In this document: in pieces, positions 9,333 through 18,175 of the stretch | How positions within the stretch are numbered: position 1 is the first letter of the stretch | Layout of the letters: every line of letters starts with the position of its first letter | The notes under the pieces: generated by a model | Told to the model about the DNA's origin: nothing | Seen by the model: the letters and a program-made list of their open reading frames with translations, nothing else | The model's database searches: none | Program-made: the position numbers and the translations under genes | Assembly (NCBI GenBank): GCA_964442745.1 | Contig: CAYUAI010000002.1 | Coordinates: forward strand, 1 to 64,000 | Direction: 5' to 3' | Origin: CAYUAI01 sp964442745 | GTDB taxonomy: Bacteria; Pseudomonadota; Gammaproteobacteria; S012-40 | DNA length: 64,000 nucleotides

Positions 9333-9578
9333 ATGAAATTACTCATTCGCAATCTCCCTCGCTCCACCACCGAAGCTGAACTCCGAGCGATGTTCGAAGT
9401 CCACGGCACCGTACAGTCCTGCAACCTAGTCATCGACGAAGAGACCAACCTATCTAAAGGCTTTGGCTTTGTCGAAATGCCTAAGGCGGGTGATGCAAAA
9501 ACCGCCATGAAAAGCCTCAACCACAAAGATATTGCCGGCACCAAGATTCGAGTCAAAAAAGCCGAAACTAAGGAATGA
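9333..9578 (+). CDS. Small RRM-type RNA-binding protein
   Basis: A single RNA-recognition motif fills the whole 81-aa protein. RNP2 is KLLIRNLP near the start and RNP1 is KGFGFVEM around residue 47, with the aromatic residues that stack on RNA in place. Such one-domain RRM proteins in bacteria and cyanobacteria are often cold-inducible. It is monocistronic. Oddly, its last codons and the TGA stop lie inside a 32-bp sequence (9569-9600) that recurs as the terminus of the inverted-repeat element at 14.3-14.5 kb, so the 3' end of this gene may have been remodelled by an insertion. Confidence 0.92.
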   Translation: MKLLIRNLPRSTTEAELRAMFEVHGTVQSCNLVIDEETNLSKGFGFVEMPKAGDAKTAMKSLNHKDIAGTKIRVKKAETKE

Positions 9579-9600
9579 GCACGCAATCACTTCCCGGTTT
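9569..9600 (+). repeat. Solo terminus of the 14.3-kb inverted-repeat element
   Basis: Thirty of 32 bases match the reverse complement of 14499-14530, starting TAAGGAATGAGCACGCAAT. It overlaps the end of the RRM gene and includes its stop codon. No matching opposite arm was seen within the next few hundred bases, although faint similarity continues downstream, so this may be a decayed or partial copy. Confidence 0.6.
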
Positions 9601-9742
9601 CACCTCTCGGCTTTGGCGACTACTGTTGATAGCCTGACCTCAACCCCTTAAACGCAGATGCCACTCTCATTCGAAAAGGTCAATTGGCCAGCGGTTAACA
9701 GATCATGACGATTTCTATGTCAAAAAATAAAATGTAGGAGGC

Positions 9743-11020
9743 TTACAAATTTAATTGTTTGGTTAGGCGGTTTAAATCGAGTTTAAATGCCCAGACGACA
9801 GGAGAAGCACCTTTATCACCGGCGATGAGTAAAAATACTTTATGGATTTTGTCATACACCATCATATAATTCATATCTAACGCCGCTAGGTCAGCTTGTG
9901 GCACTTTGATATAAAAATTAGTTTCAAGATCAAAAACAAATGTACTGCTCGACTTTCCTTTGAACAATACCCTCTCGCCATCGAGTTGTTCAAATCTATT
10001 ATTATCGGGCACCAATAGAAATACCCCTTGATCACTATCAAAGGCGACCGGGAAATGTTGATCTTCCGGTGGAATATCACCCTCGGGTAAATGCTGGTGC
10101 CACTGACCTTGGCTTCCCACTTGCTCACCCGGTGCATATGACCAAACCACATTGGTATTTGTATAATCACCAAACACCACCATGCGATGATTTTTGCTAT
10201 CATATTCCATGTTATAGTGAATTTGATGATGTTTTTCTGTACTGGCTTGCTGCCATACCTGACGGTCTGGACCTAACTCCCAGATGCCTAATTTATACGC
10301 CACAATCACATCACGTTTTGTATCATAGGCGGTTGCACCGGCAAATAATTCAGGCGGCGGTGGGTTGGTATGAATGAGCGGCTGCCATGACTGAGTCCCA
10401 AGATCATAACGCCACATGGGATAGCCGGTGATATTGGCTAGTTTTTTCTTCATAGGATTATGTTTTGGCTGGGCGGTAACAAACAGTGCGTCTAATAGGG
10501 GATCATAGACGATATTGTCAAACGTATGCATCGCCCAAGGACGAACCTCGAATTCACCCTCTTGTACCACCCCATAACCTTGTTCATCCACTCGATAGTT
10601 TTTCTTTAGGCTAGATTTATAAGGACTCGTCCATTGCTCTTTTATTGGATTAAAGATGTGGATTTCATTATCCCAATTGGTATTGTGCGTATCGGAGCCA
10701 AAAAGCAGAATGTTCCCTCGCTTTGAGTCATAAGCAATGCCGGCATGAGCCTGACGGCGCCAACTTGAACTGGGTAACTGAGACAACTTTACCCAAGTAT
10801 TGGACTTCATATAGGACAGTCGTACATTCTGAGGATCATCAGATGATGTTGTTGAATTCTGCGTGGCAACATTACCGTCATCAGGATTCAATATCATGTA
10901 CAAAAAATACACACCTATAGCCGGTGCGACGACAATAAAAACCATTAAACCTAAAAAAATAAATCGGTGCGATCGATGCCTGGATCGCCGCCGCCTAATT
11001 TTTCTTCGTTTTTCGGTCAT
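9743..11020 (-). CDS. Membrane-anchored kelch-like beta-propeller protein
   Basis: The 425-aa protein has a very basic cytoplasmic N-terminus (RRKIRRRRSRHRSHR), one transmembrane helix at about residues 22-43, and a large periplasmic or exported region made of kelch-like repeats. Repeats are visible as blocks with a tryptophan-led strand and a hydrophobic-GG-like turn: HAGIAYDSKRGNILLFG, DNIVYDPLLDALFV, AGATAYDTKRDVIVAY, NMEYDSKNHRMVVFGD and FPVAFDSDQGVFLLV. A galactose-oxidase-like propeller is the likely fold, but no enzyme residues can be assigned. It stands alone between the RRM gene and a 724-bp gap. Its partner is unknown. Confidence 0.7.
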   Translation of the reverse strand: MTEKRRKIRRRRSRHRSHRFIFLGLMVFIVVAPAIGVYFLYMILNPDDGNVATQNSTTSSDDPQNVRLSYMKSNTWVKLSQLPSSSWRRQAHAGIAYDSKRGNILLFGSDTHNTNWDNEIHIFNPIKEQWTSPYKSSLKKNYRVDEQGYGVVQEGEFEVRPWAMHTFDNIVYDPLLDALFVTAQPKHNPMKKKLANITGYPMWRYDLGTQSWQPLIHTNPPPPELFAGATAYDTKRDVIVAYKLGIWELGPDRQVWQQASTEKHHQIHYNMEYDSKNHRMVVFGDYTNTNVVWSYAPGEQVGSQGQWHQHLPEGDIPPEDQHFPVAFDSDQGVFLLVPDNNRFEQLDGERVLFKGKSSSTFVFDLETNFYIKVPQADLAALDMNYMMVYDKIHKVFLLIAGDKGASPVVWAFKLDLNRLTKQLNL

Positions 11021-11744
11021 GTTAAATACTCTGCTTTTATTTTTTTAGCTCAAGATGTATTCAGTTCGGCGCCGTTGCCTCATGATAGGTAATCATCGCC
11101 AAAAATAGTTAAAAATCGACCGCCTCACCATCAACTCTGGCAATGACATTGAGTTAAAAAGCTCATTAGCCAATGAATCCGATCATACCATCAAATATGG
11201 TAATGGCGATACTACCACGGCTAATTGCCTGACAAAACGATTGATCATTTATGCTATTTTACATATCATCATCGCCTCTTTGCGTTCTCCATTTTTCATT
11301 GAAAAAACCCGATCTCAGTGATTCCCCGTCGCCTATTAGAACAAATGGATAAGGAGGTGCCAGAGTATTATATTGATGGTGAAATATCAGAAGTACATCA
11401 TGGAATAATGGCGGCGATTCCAGAAGAAGAATGGCATTTTTTTTATCATTAACCACGGCTCAACTGGCTCATCTCTTTATTCAGCTTGCTGAGAATATCA
11501 AGCTATTCGCTTTTAAGAAGCATCGACGAGGCTAAAGCAACCTCATATTTCGACAGTGAGGCTGATTGCTAGTTAAAGATATAGATTTTTGACACATTTA
11601 AAGGGCTAGTCAATAGGGCTAACCGCTATAAATAATAATATTTCACTGATTTAACCTCAAATGTCGAACAACATTTTCTATGCCTAACACCTAAAAAATA
11701 GGAAGTGATTGCATCGCCTATTCCTAAACAATCACTCCCCATCA
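11021..11744. other. 724-bp intergenic region without a convincing gene
   Basis: No gene can be supported. The best coding trace is a plus-strand frame from GTG 11318 (or ATG 11345) to TAA 11450-11452, giving MDKEVPEYYIDG and ending PEEEWHFFYH; it is acidic, has no ribosome binding site and may be a gene remnant. The antisense frame at 11259-11456 has no better claim. The rest is AT-rich and shows no strong hairpin. Confidence 0.4.
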
Positions 11745-12527
11745 TTAACCCACGATGCGAGGAGGGTGAGAGGAGCGATGAGATATTTCTTCCGGCATTT
11801 TGTAAAACCATAATTGGTACATTGAAACTATCCACATAAATGCGAAAGCAACCCCCATAAAAATCCCACTAATCATTACAACCCAGGCAAACGGCTCATA
11901 TACCTTCGTTAAATACCAAGAGAAGACATCCAATAAAATGCTGACAAAAGGCGTTGCAACAATCAAGCACTTCAGCCATATTGGCCGCAAAAAAGCGTGA
12001 CTAAAAATCAAGCTCATAATAAAAAATATAAACGTCATGCCAAATAAGTGAATATGAGATACGCGCACAAGCGTAAAAATATCAGCACCTTTATCCACCT
12101 GGGTTGTTTCTAACACATGCTCATAACCACTCAAATTCGGAAGATGCGGATTACTACCATCATGGCACATCGTACAGCGTTCTTTTAATATTGGCTGTAT
12201 ATTTTCTTCATAGACGGCCAGTTCACTGCCATTACGCACCCAAGCAGAGATGATATTGGCTTCGCTAATGGGCAACATATTGGCCATCGGCCCTTGGATA
12301 GCTGATTCAAGACGGCTACCTTCTTTACTACCACTATATGCAATAATTAAATCTTGCACGGAAAGAGACGCATTTCCATCACGCCCTGCATGTGATTCAA
12401 AAACATAAATCATGGCAAAAATATACCCACAACCAAGTACTAATAACGTCACTGTAAATAATGTACGCATGCTCGGGGGTAATTCCTGAAAATGCAAATA
12501 CAGACGGTGGACAGGGGGGGAATTCAT
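11745..12527 (-). CDS. Membrane protein with a periplasmic monohaem c-type site
   Basis: The 260-aa protein has an N-terminal membrane anchor (about residues 22-44), a periplasmic segment with one haem c motif CTMCH at 118-122, and three further hydrophobic helices (about 158-180, 185-207 and 213-240). The sequence before the haem site (NIQPILKERCTMCHDG) resembles the cytochrome domains of many uncharacterised respiratory proteins. Histidines in VRVSHIHLFG at the start of the second helix could be ligands of haem b or of a quinone site, which is inference. The start is ATG 12527 with AAGGAG nine bases upstream. It is followed at 12857 and 13385 by two more cytochrome genes on the same strand. 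I do not recognise a named family. Confidence 0.75.
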   Translation of the reverse strand: MNSPPVHRLYLHFQELPPSMRTLFTVTLLVLGCGYIFAMIYVFESHAGRDGNASLSVQDLIIAYSGSKEGSRLESAIQGPMANMLPISEANIISAWVRNGSELAVYEENIQPILKERCTMCHDGSNPHLPNLSGYEHVLETTQVDKGADIFTLVRVSHIHLFGMTFIFFIMSLIFSHAFLRPIWLKCLIVATPFVSILLDVFSWYLTKVYEPFAWVVMISGIFMGVAFAFMWIVSMYQLWFYKMPEEISHRSSHPPRIVG

Positions 12528-12635
12528 AAATATTTTTCTCCTTGACTCGATGAAAAAATCATCCAGATTGTCCTAAAATACATTGATACACCATTCTGTC
12601 ATTACTTTTTTATTCAAGCTATGATAAAGCGGAAA

Positions 12636-12804
12636 GGCTCTATATGGACCCCAGGGTCGTAGAAAAATCAAAGACTGAAACAGTCGAATTGAACAAATCA
12701 CAAGCAATATATGGTTGTATTCTGCGCTAAATCTACTCATTATTACCCAAACTATCTTGCTTGTATTCATCGTCAAGTTAAGACCCTGGAATGCATATAG
12801 AGCC
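12636..12804. repeat. 169-bp inverted-repeat element between cytochrome genes
   Basis: Arms 12636-12658 and 12782-12804 are inverted copies matching at 19 of 23 positions (outer end GGCTCTATAT, inner end CCAGGGTC). It fills most of the 329-bp gap between the membrane cytochrome and the small cytochrome c gene. An open frame at 12573-12806 crosses both arms and is probably spurious. The element could be a decayed MITE or a large RNA hairpin in the cytochrome transcript. Confidence 0.5.
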
Positions 12805-12856
12805 AACTGAAAATAACGATCAACGCAAATGATGTAGACAGTGACCGCGCTGTACT

Positions 12857-13168
12857 TTATTTGAGTGAAGCATAATAAGCCGCAATATTACTCATGTCTT
12901 CATCACTCAGCGTTTGAGCAAACATTTTCATGGTTGGGCTTTTACGTGCACCCGATTTAAAATCTTGCAATTGTTTTATCATATATGCCGGCTCTAACCC
13001 GGCAAGCGCTGGATTTTTTGGCAAGATACCCTCTCCCTTAGCGCCATGACAAATCGCACAACCTTTAGTTTTTTGTTCTCCGATAACCAGATCACCATCG
13101 GCTAGAGCAATATTCATATTTACAGTTAAAGTACTCAATGCCACACCGATCAATAACTCTTTTTTCAT
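12857..13168 (-). CDS. Small periplasmic class I cytochrome c
   Basis: The 103-aa precursor has a Sec signal peptide (MKKELLIGVALSTLTVNMN, cleavage after ALA), one haem c site CAICH at residues 37-41 followed by GAKGEG, and a methionine-rich region (SPTMKMFAQTLSDEDM) that should supply the axial Met. The final helix (MSNIAAYYASLK) is typical of cytochrome c553/c5-like electron carriers. The frame is open up to 13228, but the ATG at 13166-13168 is chosen because GAGGAG lies seven bases upstream and the signal peptide begins there. With the membrane and lipoprotein cytochromes on either side, it may shuttle electrons between them and a terminal oxidase. Confidence 0.9.
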   Translation of the reverse strand: MKKELLIGVALSTLTVNMNIALADGDLVIGEQKTKGCAICHGAKGEGILPKNPALAGLEPAYMIKQLQDFKSGARKSPTMKMFAQTLSDEDMSNIAAYYASLK

Positions 13169-13384
13169 TATCATTCTCCTCTGTTTGCAACCCCGTCCAT
13201 AACGAATAATATCAGTCCTTTGTTGCATTCATTTTCCCTGTGAATGAATTGCAAAGTATCCTAATCATATTAATCAAAAATGAATTTTTAATACGCTGAA
13301 TAATCAGTCATCAGCAATACATATTAAAAATGTCGTCAATGACCATTCATCAATTTTTTAATTATTCTTAGCACCTTGGTCAAT

Positions 13385-13738
13385 TCATTTCTTTATAATT
13401 TCGATTTTCTCTTTTGGTAATTTTATTCCTCCTTTAGGCATATTAATGGAAATATCCGCTTTATGTTCAACTAAAATCTGTAATGTACTCGCATGACTTT
13501 GCCCTGATTGAATAACCGGACCAAGCTTAGTCCCTTGCATGATGCTCGCATAATCGTCCATAAGGAAACCACTTTCACTATACCCTATTCCTCCCGCATT
13601 ATGACATTGAGTACAATGTTCAACAAAAATCGGCATGACATCTTTACTGAAGCTGATTTGCGACTCATTCTTGCTGCAACCAGCGCTGAAAATAAAAATG
13701 AACAACACAATAACTTGACTTAACACGTTGGTATACAC
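13385..13738 (-). CDS. Cytochrome c lipoprotein, C-terminus cut by an in-frame TGA
   Basis: The start is probably GTG 13736-13738, preceded by AAGGAG six bases upstream; a longer frame reaches 13804. The product has a lipoprotein signal with lipobox FSAGC (Cys21) and one haem c site, HCTQCH, at 41-46, within the pattern FSKDVMPIFVEHCTQCH seen in many short cytochromes whose last helix reads I..WIxxGA. Here the frame ends IEIIKK and TGA (13385-13387), but reading on gives IDQGAKNN and then TAA at 13358-13360. The TGA therefore stands exactly where the conserved Trp codon (TGG) is expected. Either a nonsense mutation removed the last nine residues or there is a sequencing error; the shortened protein could still bind haem. 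Confidence 0.75.
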   Translation of the reverse strand: MYTNVLSQVIVLFIFIFSAGCSKNESQISFSKDVMPIFVEHCTQCHNAGGIGYSESGFLMDDYASIMQGTKLGPVIQSGQSHASTLQILVEHKADISINMPKGGIKLPKEKIEIIKK

Positions 13739-14843
13739 TCGTTTCTCCTTACTTGAAAGAGCGCTGAATTTAATAAGCCAACAATCAGCTAAGGAGTTCC
13801 TCACTCTATTTGATAGTTATTCAACACGCTTACCGAAAAATTCAGATATTATTAATACCAAAAATTATCCATTATGCGCCTCTGCAATGAAAGAGAAATA
13901 TCATTAGAAATAGATAACGAATATAACTATTCCTGGATAAAAAATAAACGATTGCAAGCTTATTTATAACAGACATCGGTCAGCTTTCTGCCATAGAAAT
14001 TTGATCTATTTGACAAACGCTGAGTCTGAGCAGTCGCAATATTTTTGCCGTAAATCACTCACCCGATCAATGATGGTTTTCGTTCCAGTTTTCAATCAGG
14101 GCTTTAGTCCGTTGCTCAGAGATCACGTTGTTAGCGCTATTGCCATCCTGGCTTTAACTGGCAAACGAAACGCCGCTATCCTCGGACACTAATCACTCTA
14201 ACATGACTTGTTTGAGAGCCAGGCAATGATCTCTTGCTTTGCCCTCAAGTATGAAAATAACGATACCCACAACACTATGATATATTCAAATTATTTTGCA
14301 CTTTATTAACTTTTAGGAATGAGCACGTGATGACTTCCCTGCTTAGCGCTCAGGTTGGGTTTGTATTGATTCGGTCTGAATTGAACAAAAATGCAGAAAT
14401 CGTGGTTCTCTTTCGAGCTTTTGTGATTGCCTGCAGGGAAGTAGGTAAGGGGCGGGAGCTTTGAAGAACGGGCCAAGACGAGCGGAAGATGATATGCAAA
14501 ACCGGGAAGTTATTGCGTGCCCATTCCTTAGCAATATCAAAATCGAATAAGCGCTTAGAAAGTCATCAACTAGCAATAGCTTGCTAAGCCGACAGCTTCG
14601 AACTAAGGTGAAGGTATGAAATAATAGGCTATTATGTAAAACGAAAGCGGATAGCGTGAATGCCTAGCTAGCTATTTCTCGATGCAACAAATTTCTCTAA
14701 CCATGTTCTAACGCTGTGATAAGCCCGGTCTGGCGTTAAAACTGCATCTTCAGTAATTTTTCACTGAACAATTAAATTAAGCCATCATCCCCTTAGCCGA
14801 TAACCGAAAACTGACAAATTAAAATTTTAACGAGGTTGCTTCT
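13739..14843. other. 1.1-kb intergenic region, mostly non-coding
   Basis: Apart from the 5' end of the longer cytochrome frame (to 13804) and the inverted-repeat element at 14314-14530, I see nothing that supports a gene. Open frames at 14001-14192 (plus) and 14343-14576 (minus) lack ribosome binding sites and family features; the second lies within the repeat element and may be a remnant of what the element once carried. The last 150 bases should hold the promoter of the transaldolase gene, but no clear -35/-10 pair stands out. Confidence 0.4.
14314..14530. repeat. 217-bp element with ~31-bp terminal inverted repeats
   Basis: The left arm (14314-14344, with GGAATGAGCACG and ACTTCCC) and right arm (14500-14530) are inverted copies; their core matches at 20 of 24 positions. 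The right arm matches 9569-9600 at 30 of 32 positions. The interior has no family-like coding capacity. This looks like a miniature mobile element or the remains of a larger one. Confidence 0.6.
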
Positions 14844-15995
14844 ATGAGTAAAAATCCTTTAGCTGATTTGACCAAAGCAGGACAAAGTTTCTGGTACGAC
14901 AATATCCATCGTGACTTAATGAGTTCCGGTGAATTACAACAAATGATCGATCAAGATTACCTACGAGGCATTACATCGAATCCAAGTATTTTTGAAAAAG
15001 CCATCACCTCCAGTGATCAATATGACGAATCATTAAACAAATTGCTGCAAACCCAATCCCAGTTGGATGCGCGTGGTTATTTTTTCTCCATTGCCATTGA
15101 AGACATCCAAGCGGCAGCGGACCAACTGTTGCCCGTTTATCAAGCCACCTCCGGCCTGGACGGTTATGTCAGCTTGGAAGTCTCACCTGATTTAGCGCAC
15201 GATACCGAAGCCAGCGTTAAGGAAGCCAAAGAACTCTGGCAACGGTTAAACCGCCCTAATGTTATGATCAAAATTCCTTCGACTCAAGCGGGCGTGCCAG
15301 CGGTGGAACAACTCATCGCCGAAGGCATTAACATTAACGCCACGCTGCTTTTTTCTGTCGAACGTTATCTGGAAATTGCCCAAGCCTATGTTAACGGATT
15401 AAAGATTCGTCAAACAAAAGGCCTGCCCGTCGATTCCATCAGCTCGGTTGCCAGCTTTTTTATCAGTCGGGTCGATAGTAAAATTGATGACCAACTCACC
15501 ACCGCCATGGCTTCAGCCCAAACCAATGAACAAGCCCCAATCAAAGCATTGATAGGCAAAACCGCGATCGCCAATGCCAAACGCGCTTATGTTCATTATT
15601 TGGATATGTTTGGTGACAAATTTACCACCTTGCAATCCGCCGGGGCCAAACCGCAACGCTTGTTGTGGGCAAGCACAGGCACTAAAAATGCCGACTATAG
15701 CGATATTTTGTATATCGAAACACTTATTGGCGAAAACACGGTCAACACCATGCCGCCTGCCACCTATAAAGCCTTCAAAGAACATGGGGCTGTTGCCAAT
15801 ACCCTGATCACTGATCAAAAAGCTGCCGAAGAAGTCTACTGGGCTGTCTGTCAATGGGTGGATATGCCAACCGCCATGCGCGAACTTGAAGATGAAGGTG
15901 TCTCGGCATTTGCTAAGTCTTTCGACAATCTACTCAGCGCCATTGAAGGTAAAATATCCGCATTGAAACAAAAACGGCCATCGAGTGCCGCCTAA
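14844..15995 (+). CDS. tal: Transaldolase
   Basis: Transfers a dihydroxyacetone unit between sedoheptulose 7-phosphate and glyceraldehyde 3-phosphate in the non-oxidative pentose phosphate pathway. At 383 aa it belongs to the longer transaldolase type. Visible signatures are RGITSNPSIFEKAI near residue 40, the Schiff-base lysine in NVMIKIPST (about residue 144), NATLLFSVERYLE, and SSVASFFISRVD. GAGG eight bases before the ATG fits translation. It heads a carbohydrate cluster: 6-phosphogluconolactonase (after a 440-bp gap), glucokinase and apaG follow in the same direction. Confidence 0.95.
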   Translation: MSKNPLADLTKAGQSFWYDNIHRDLMSSGELQQMIDQDYLRGITSNPSIFEKAITSSDQYDESLNKLLQTQSQLDARGYFFSIAIEDIQAAADQLLPVYQATSGLDGYVSLEVSPDLAHDTEASVKEAKELWQRLNRPNVMIKIPSTQAGVPAVEQLIAEGININATLLFSVERYLEIAQAYVNGLKIRQTKGLPVDSISSVASFFISRVDSKIDDQLTTAMASAQTNEQAPIKALIGKTAIANAKRAYVHYLDMFGDKFTTLQSAGAKPQRLLWASTGTKNADYSDILYIETLIGENTVNTMPPATYKAFKEHGAVANTLITDQKAAEEVYWAVCQWVDMPTAMRELEDEGVSAFAKSFDNLLSAIEGKISALKQKRPSSAA

Positions 15996-16435
15996 GTTTC
16001 AAGATTAACTAATGAACAGAAAAGGCGGCCTATCATTTAATCTCGATTGATTCTTGGCCACACAAGAATTTTTCTGAAGCAAACAGAGACGGGTCATTGC
16101 TGGCCGAAGAAAAATTCTTGTGAAATCAATTTTTTTCACGATTTTTAAATGCGACGGCAAGACCGGCCTTGGGCAACCTTTTCTTTTTCATACGACTTAA
16201 CTATCTTCAATAGATAAAAGATTCAATATTCTTTTAATAAACCGACATTTCGCATCCAGATCATGCAAAAACCGCCAAGGGATTTGATTTCGCATCGTTT
16301 TTTATAAACCATTCTCATGCTTACTGGATTGCCAAGCGAACAAACATCAGATCGCATGCCCCGAGTGCGAAATCTAGGGTATAATATCCCTTTCTGTAAC
16401 GATAAACTAACCTACGGAAAACAAAAGGAAAGCAA
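15996..16435. other. 440-bp intergenic region with a repeat and the pgl promoter region
   Basis: The first 175 bases hold a member of the four-copy repeat family. The rest contains GATTTCGCATCG and GAGTGCGAAATC, short inverted words that could be part of a regulator site, and a TATAAT at 16380-16385 about 50 bp before the pgl start. No good -35 box sits at the right distance, so an activator-dependent promoter is possible but unproven. Confidence 0.35.
16021..16170 (-). repeat. Four-copy interspersed repeat family, copy at 16.0 kb
   Basis: The reverse complement of 16024-16060 matches the right part of the copy at 47.9 kb (shared ATTAAATGATAGGC and TCAATYGAG). Inside is a perfect 15-bp hairpin, CACAAGAATTTTTCT at 16061-16075 and its complement at 16108-16122. 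The outer limits are less certain than for the other copies. Placed directly after the transaldolase stop, it could also act as a transcript 3' structure. Confidence 0.5.
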
Positions 16436-17176
16436 ATGACAACACGTCAACTGTTTGTTTTTGATTCTCCACAACAATTGAGTGAAAAAACCGCTCAAGC
16501 GTGGATTGATCAAGGAAACCAAGCCATTTTAGACAATGGCGCATTTCATATTGCGTTATCTGGCGGCAGCACGCCGAAACGCTTATTTAAACTCATGGCA
16601 CAACCCGCGTTTGCCCAACAGCTCGAATGGTCAAAAATCCATATCTACTTTGGCGATGAACGCTGTGTGCCAGCCGATCACCCTGACAGCAACTATAAAA
16701 TGGCGTTTGATGAACTGTTATCCCACGTCCCATGTCCTACCGATAATATACATCGCATGGCCGGAGAACTTGATGACCCTGCAACCGCCGCTCACCAATA
16801 CTCGCAAACACTGATCGACAATGTCCCCCTCGATGCCAAAGCCATCCCTTGCTTTGATTTGATTTTCTTAGGCATCGGCACCGACGGACATACGGCCTCG
16901 CTATTTCCCGAAAGTGAGGCGTTACTTGAAGAACATAAACTGGTGGTCGCCAACTATGTTAAAAAATGGCAGAGCTGGCGCCTGACATTAACCTACCCAA
17001 CCATAAACAACGCCAAAAAAATTATTGTTTTAGCCGAGGGTAAACAAAAAGCGGATCTAATCCAGGAAATCTTTACCACAGGCACACATAACTACCCGAT
17101 TCAAAAAGTGATCCCTAAATATGGTGATCTCATGTGGTATGTTGATAAAGACGCCGCACAAAAAATATCAAACTAA
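16436..17176 (+). CDS. pgl: 6-phosphogluconolactonase
   Basis: Hydrolyses 6-phosphogluconolactone to 6-phosphogluconate in the oxidative pentose phosphate or Entner-Doudoroff route. The 246-aa protein shows the DevB/Pgl signatures: ALSGGSTPKRLF, IYFGDERCVPADHPDSNYKM and IFLGIGTDGHTASLFP, which line the phosphosugar site. An AAAGGAAAG ribosome binding site precedes the ATG. Glucokinase begins 3 bp after its stop, so the two are co-transcribed. Glucose-6-phosphate dehydrogenase (zwf), which would supply the substrate, is not in the window. Confidence 0.95.
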   Translation: MTTRQLFVFDSPQQLSEKTAQAWIDQGNQAILDNGAFHIALSGGSTPKRLFKLMAQPAFAQQLEWSKIHIYFGDERCVPADHPDSNYKMAFDELLSHVPCPTDNIHRMAGELDDPATAAHQYSQTLIDNVPLDAKAIPCFDLIFLGIGTDGHTASLFPESEALLEEHKLVVANYVKKWQSWRLTLTYPTINNAKKIIVLAEGKQKADLIQEIFTTGTHNYPIQKVIPKYGDLMWYVDKDAAQKISN

Positions 17177-17179
17177 ACG

Positions 17180-18175
17180 ATGTATATTCTAGCCGGAGAT
17201 ATTGGTGGCACAAAAACGCTCTTACAAGCGACTCAGATTACCGCTGGGACACATCATGTCCTCAAAGAACAACGCTTTAGTAGCCACGCGTTCAGCCATG
17301 TGATACCCATGGTTCACGAATTTTTAGCCGACATGCCGCCGATCCAGGCGGCATGCTTTGGTGTGGCCGGCCCCATCAACACTTCTCCACAACGACAACG
17401 CGCTCAAGTCACTAATCTTCCTTGGCACCTGGATAGCAATATTCTCAGTAAAGCACTTAACATCGCTGATATCCTGTTGATCAACGACTTTCAAGCCGTT
17501 GGCTACGGTATTGAAGGCTTATCGGAAGAAAACGATTTCGCTGTTATCCAACCCGGCAACCCCCAACACCATGGCGTCAAAGCCGTGCTTGGTGCGGGCA
17601 CAGGACTCGGCTCCGGTTATCTCGTCTGGCAAAACGACCATTACCAAGTCATGAGTTCCGAGGGTGGACATACTGATTTTGCGCCGACCGACGCAGAACA
17701 AATCAAGCTACTACAATACCTATTAACAAAATACCCCCATGTCTCTTATGAACGTATTTTATCCGGCTCAGGACTGGTAAATTTATATGAGTTTGTGCGT
17801 AACCAACCACAAAATGTGGGCAAACCAAGCCTATTAGAGACCGAAATTGCCTCAGGTATCGATGCACCTGCCGTTATATCAACGTATGGTTTGCAACAAA
17901 AAGATCAATTAGCTCAGCACGCACTGCATCTGTTTGTTAAGATATATGGAGCGAAAGCTGGCAATTTAGCGTTATCCAGCCTGGCAACAGGTGGACTCTA
18001 TATTGCGGGAGGAATTGCCCCTAAAATTGCCGACACCCTAAAAGACGGAACATTTATCCATTCGTTTAACGATAAAGGACGTATGCAAGCACTATTAGGG
18101 AACATTCCAGTAAAAATAATATTAAATCCGAAAGTCGGATTAATTGGTGCCGTGATGGCCGCTAGCAGATTATGA
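17180..18175 (+). CDS. glk: Glucokinase
   Basis: ATP-dependent phosphorylation of glucose to glucose 6-phosphate. The 331-aa protein matches the bacterial Glk family: N-terminal phosphate loop LAGDIGGTKT, FGVAGPIN, the catalytic region LINDFQAVGYGI, GAGTGLGSGYL, and SSEGGHTDFAP with the glucose-binding Glu/His. The C-terminal LSSLATGGLYIAGGIAPK is the adenosine motif. It sits 3 bp after pgl and its stop codon overlaps the apaG start (ATGA), giving a pgl-glk-apaG operon. Confidence 0.95.
   Translation: MYILAGDIGGTKTLLQATQITAGTHHVLKEQRFSSHAFSHVIPMVHEFLADMPPIQAACFGVAGPINTSPQRQRAQVTNLPWHLDSNILSKALNIADILLINDFQAVGYGIEGLSEENDFAVIQPGNPQHHGVKAVLGAGTGLGSGYLVWQNDHYQVMSSEGGHTDFAPTDAEQIKLLQYLLTKYPHVSYERILSGSGLVNLYEFVRNQPQNVGKPSLLETEIASGIDAPAVISTYGLQQKDQLAQHALHLFVKIYGAKAGNLALSSLATGGLYIAGGIAPKIADTLKDGTFIHSFNDKGRMQALLGNIPVKIILNPKVGLIGAVMAASRL

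Noticed and set aside
12573..12806. Minus-strand 77-codon frame
   Set aside because: It spans an inverted repeat, has no ribosome binding site and shows no family features.
13385..13387. TGA read as tryptophan through an alternative genetic code
   Set aside because: Many genes in the window end in TGA at family-expected positions and use TGG for Trp.
14343..14576. Minus-strand 77-codon frame
   Set aside because: It lies mostly within the 217-bp repeat element and shows no protein-like conservation that I recognise.
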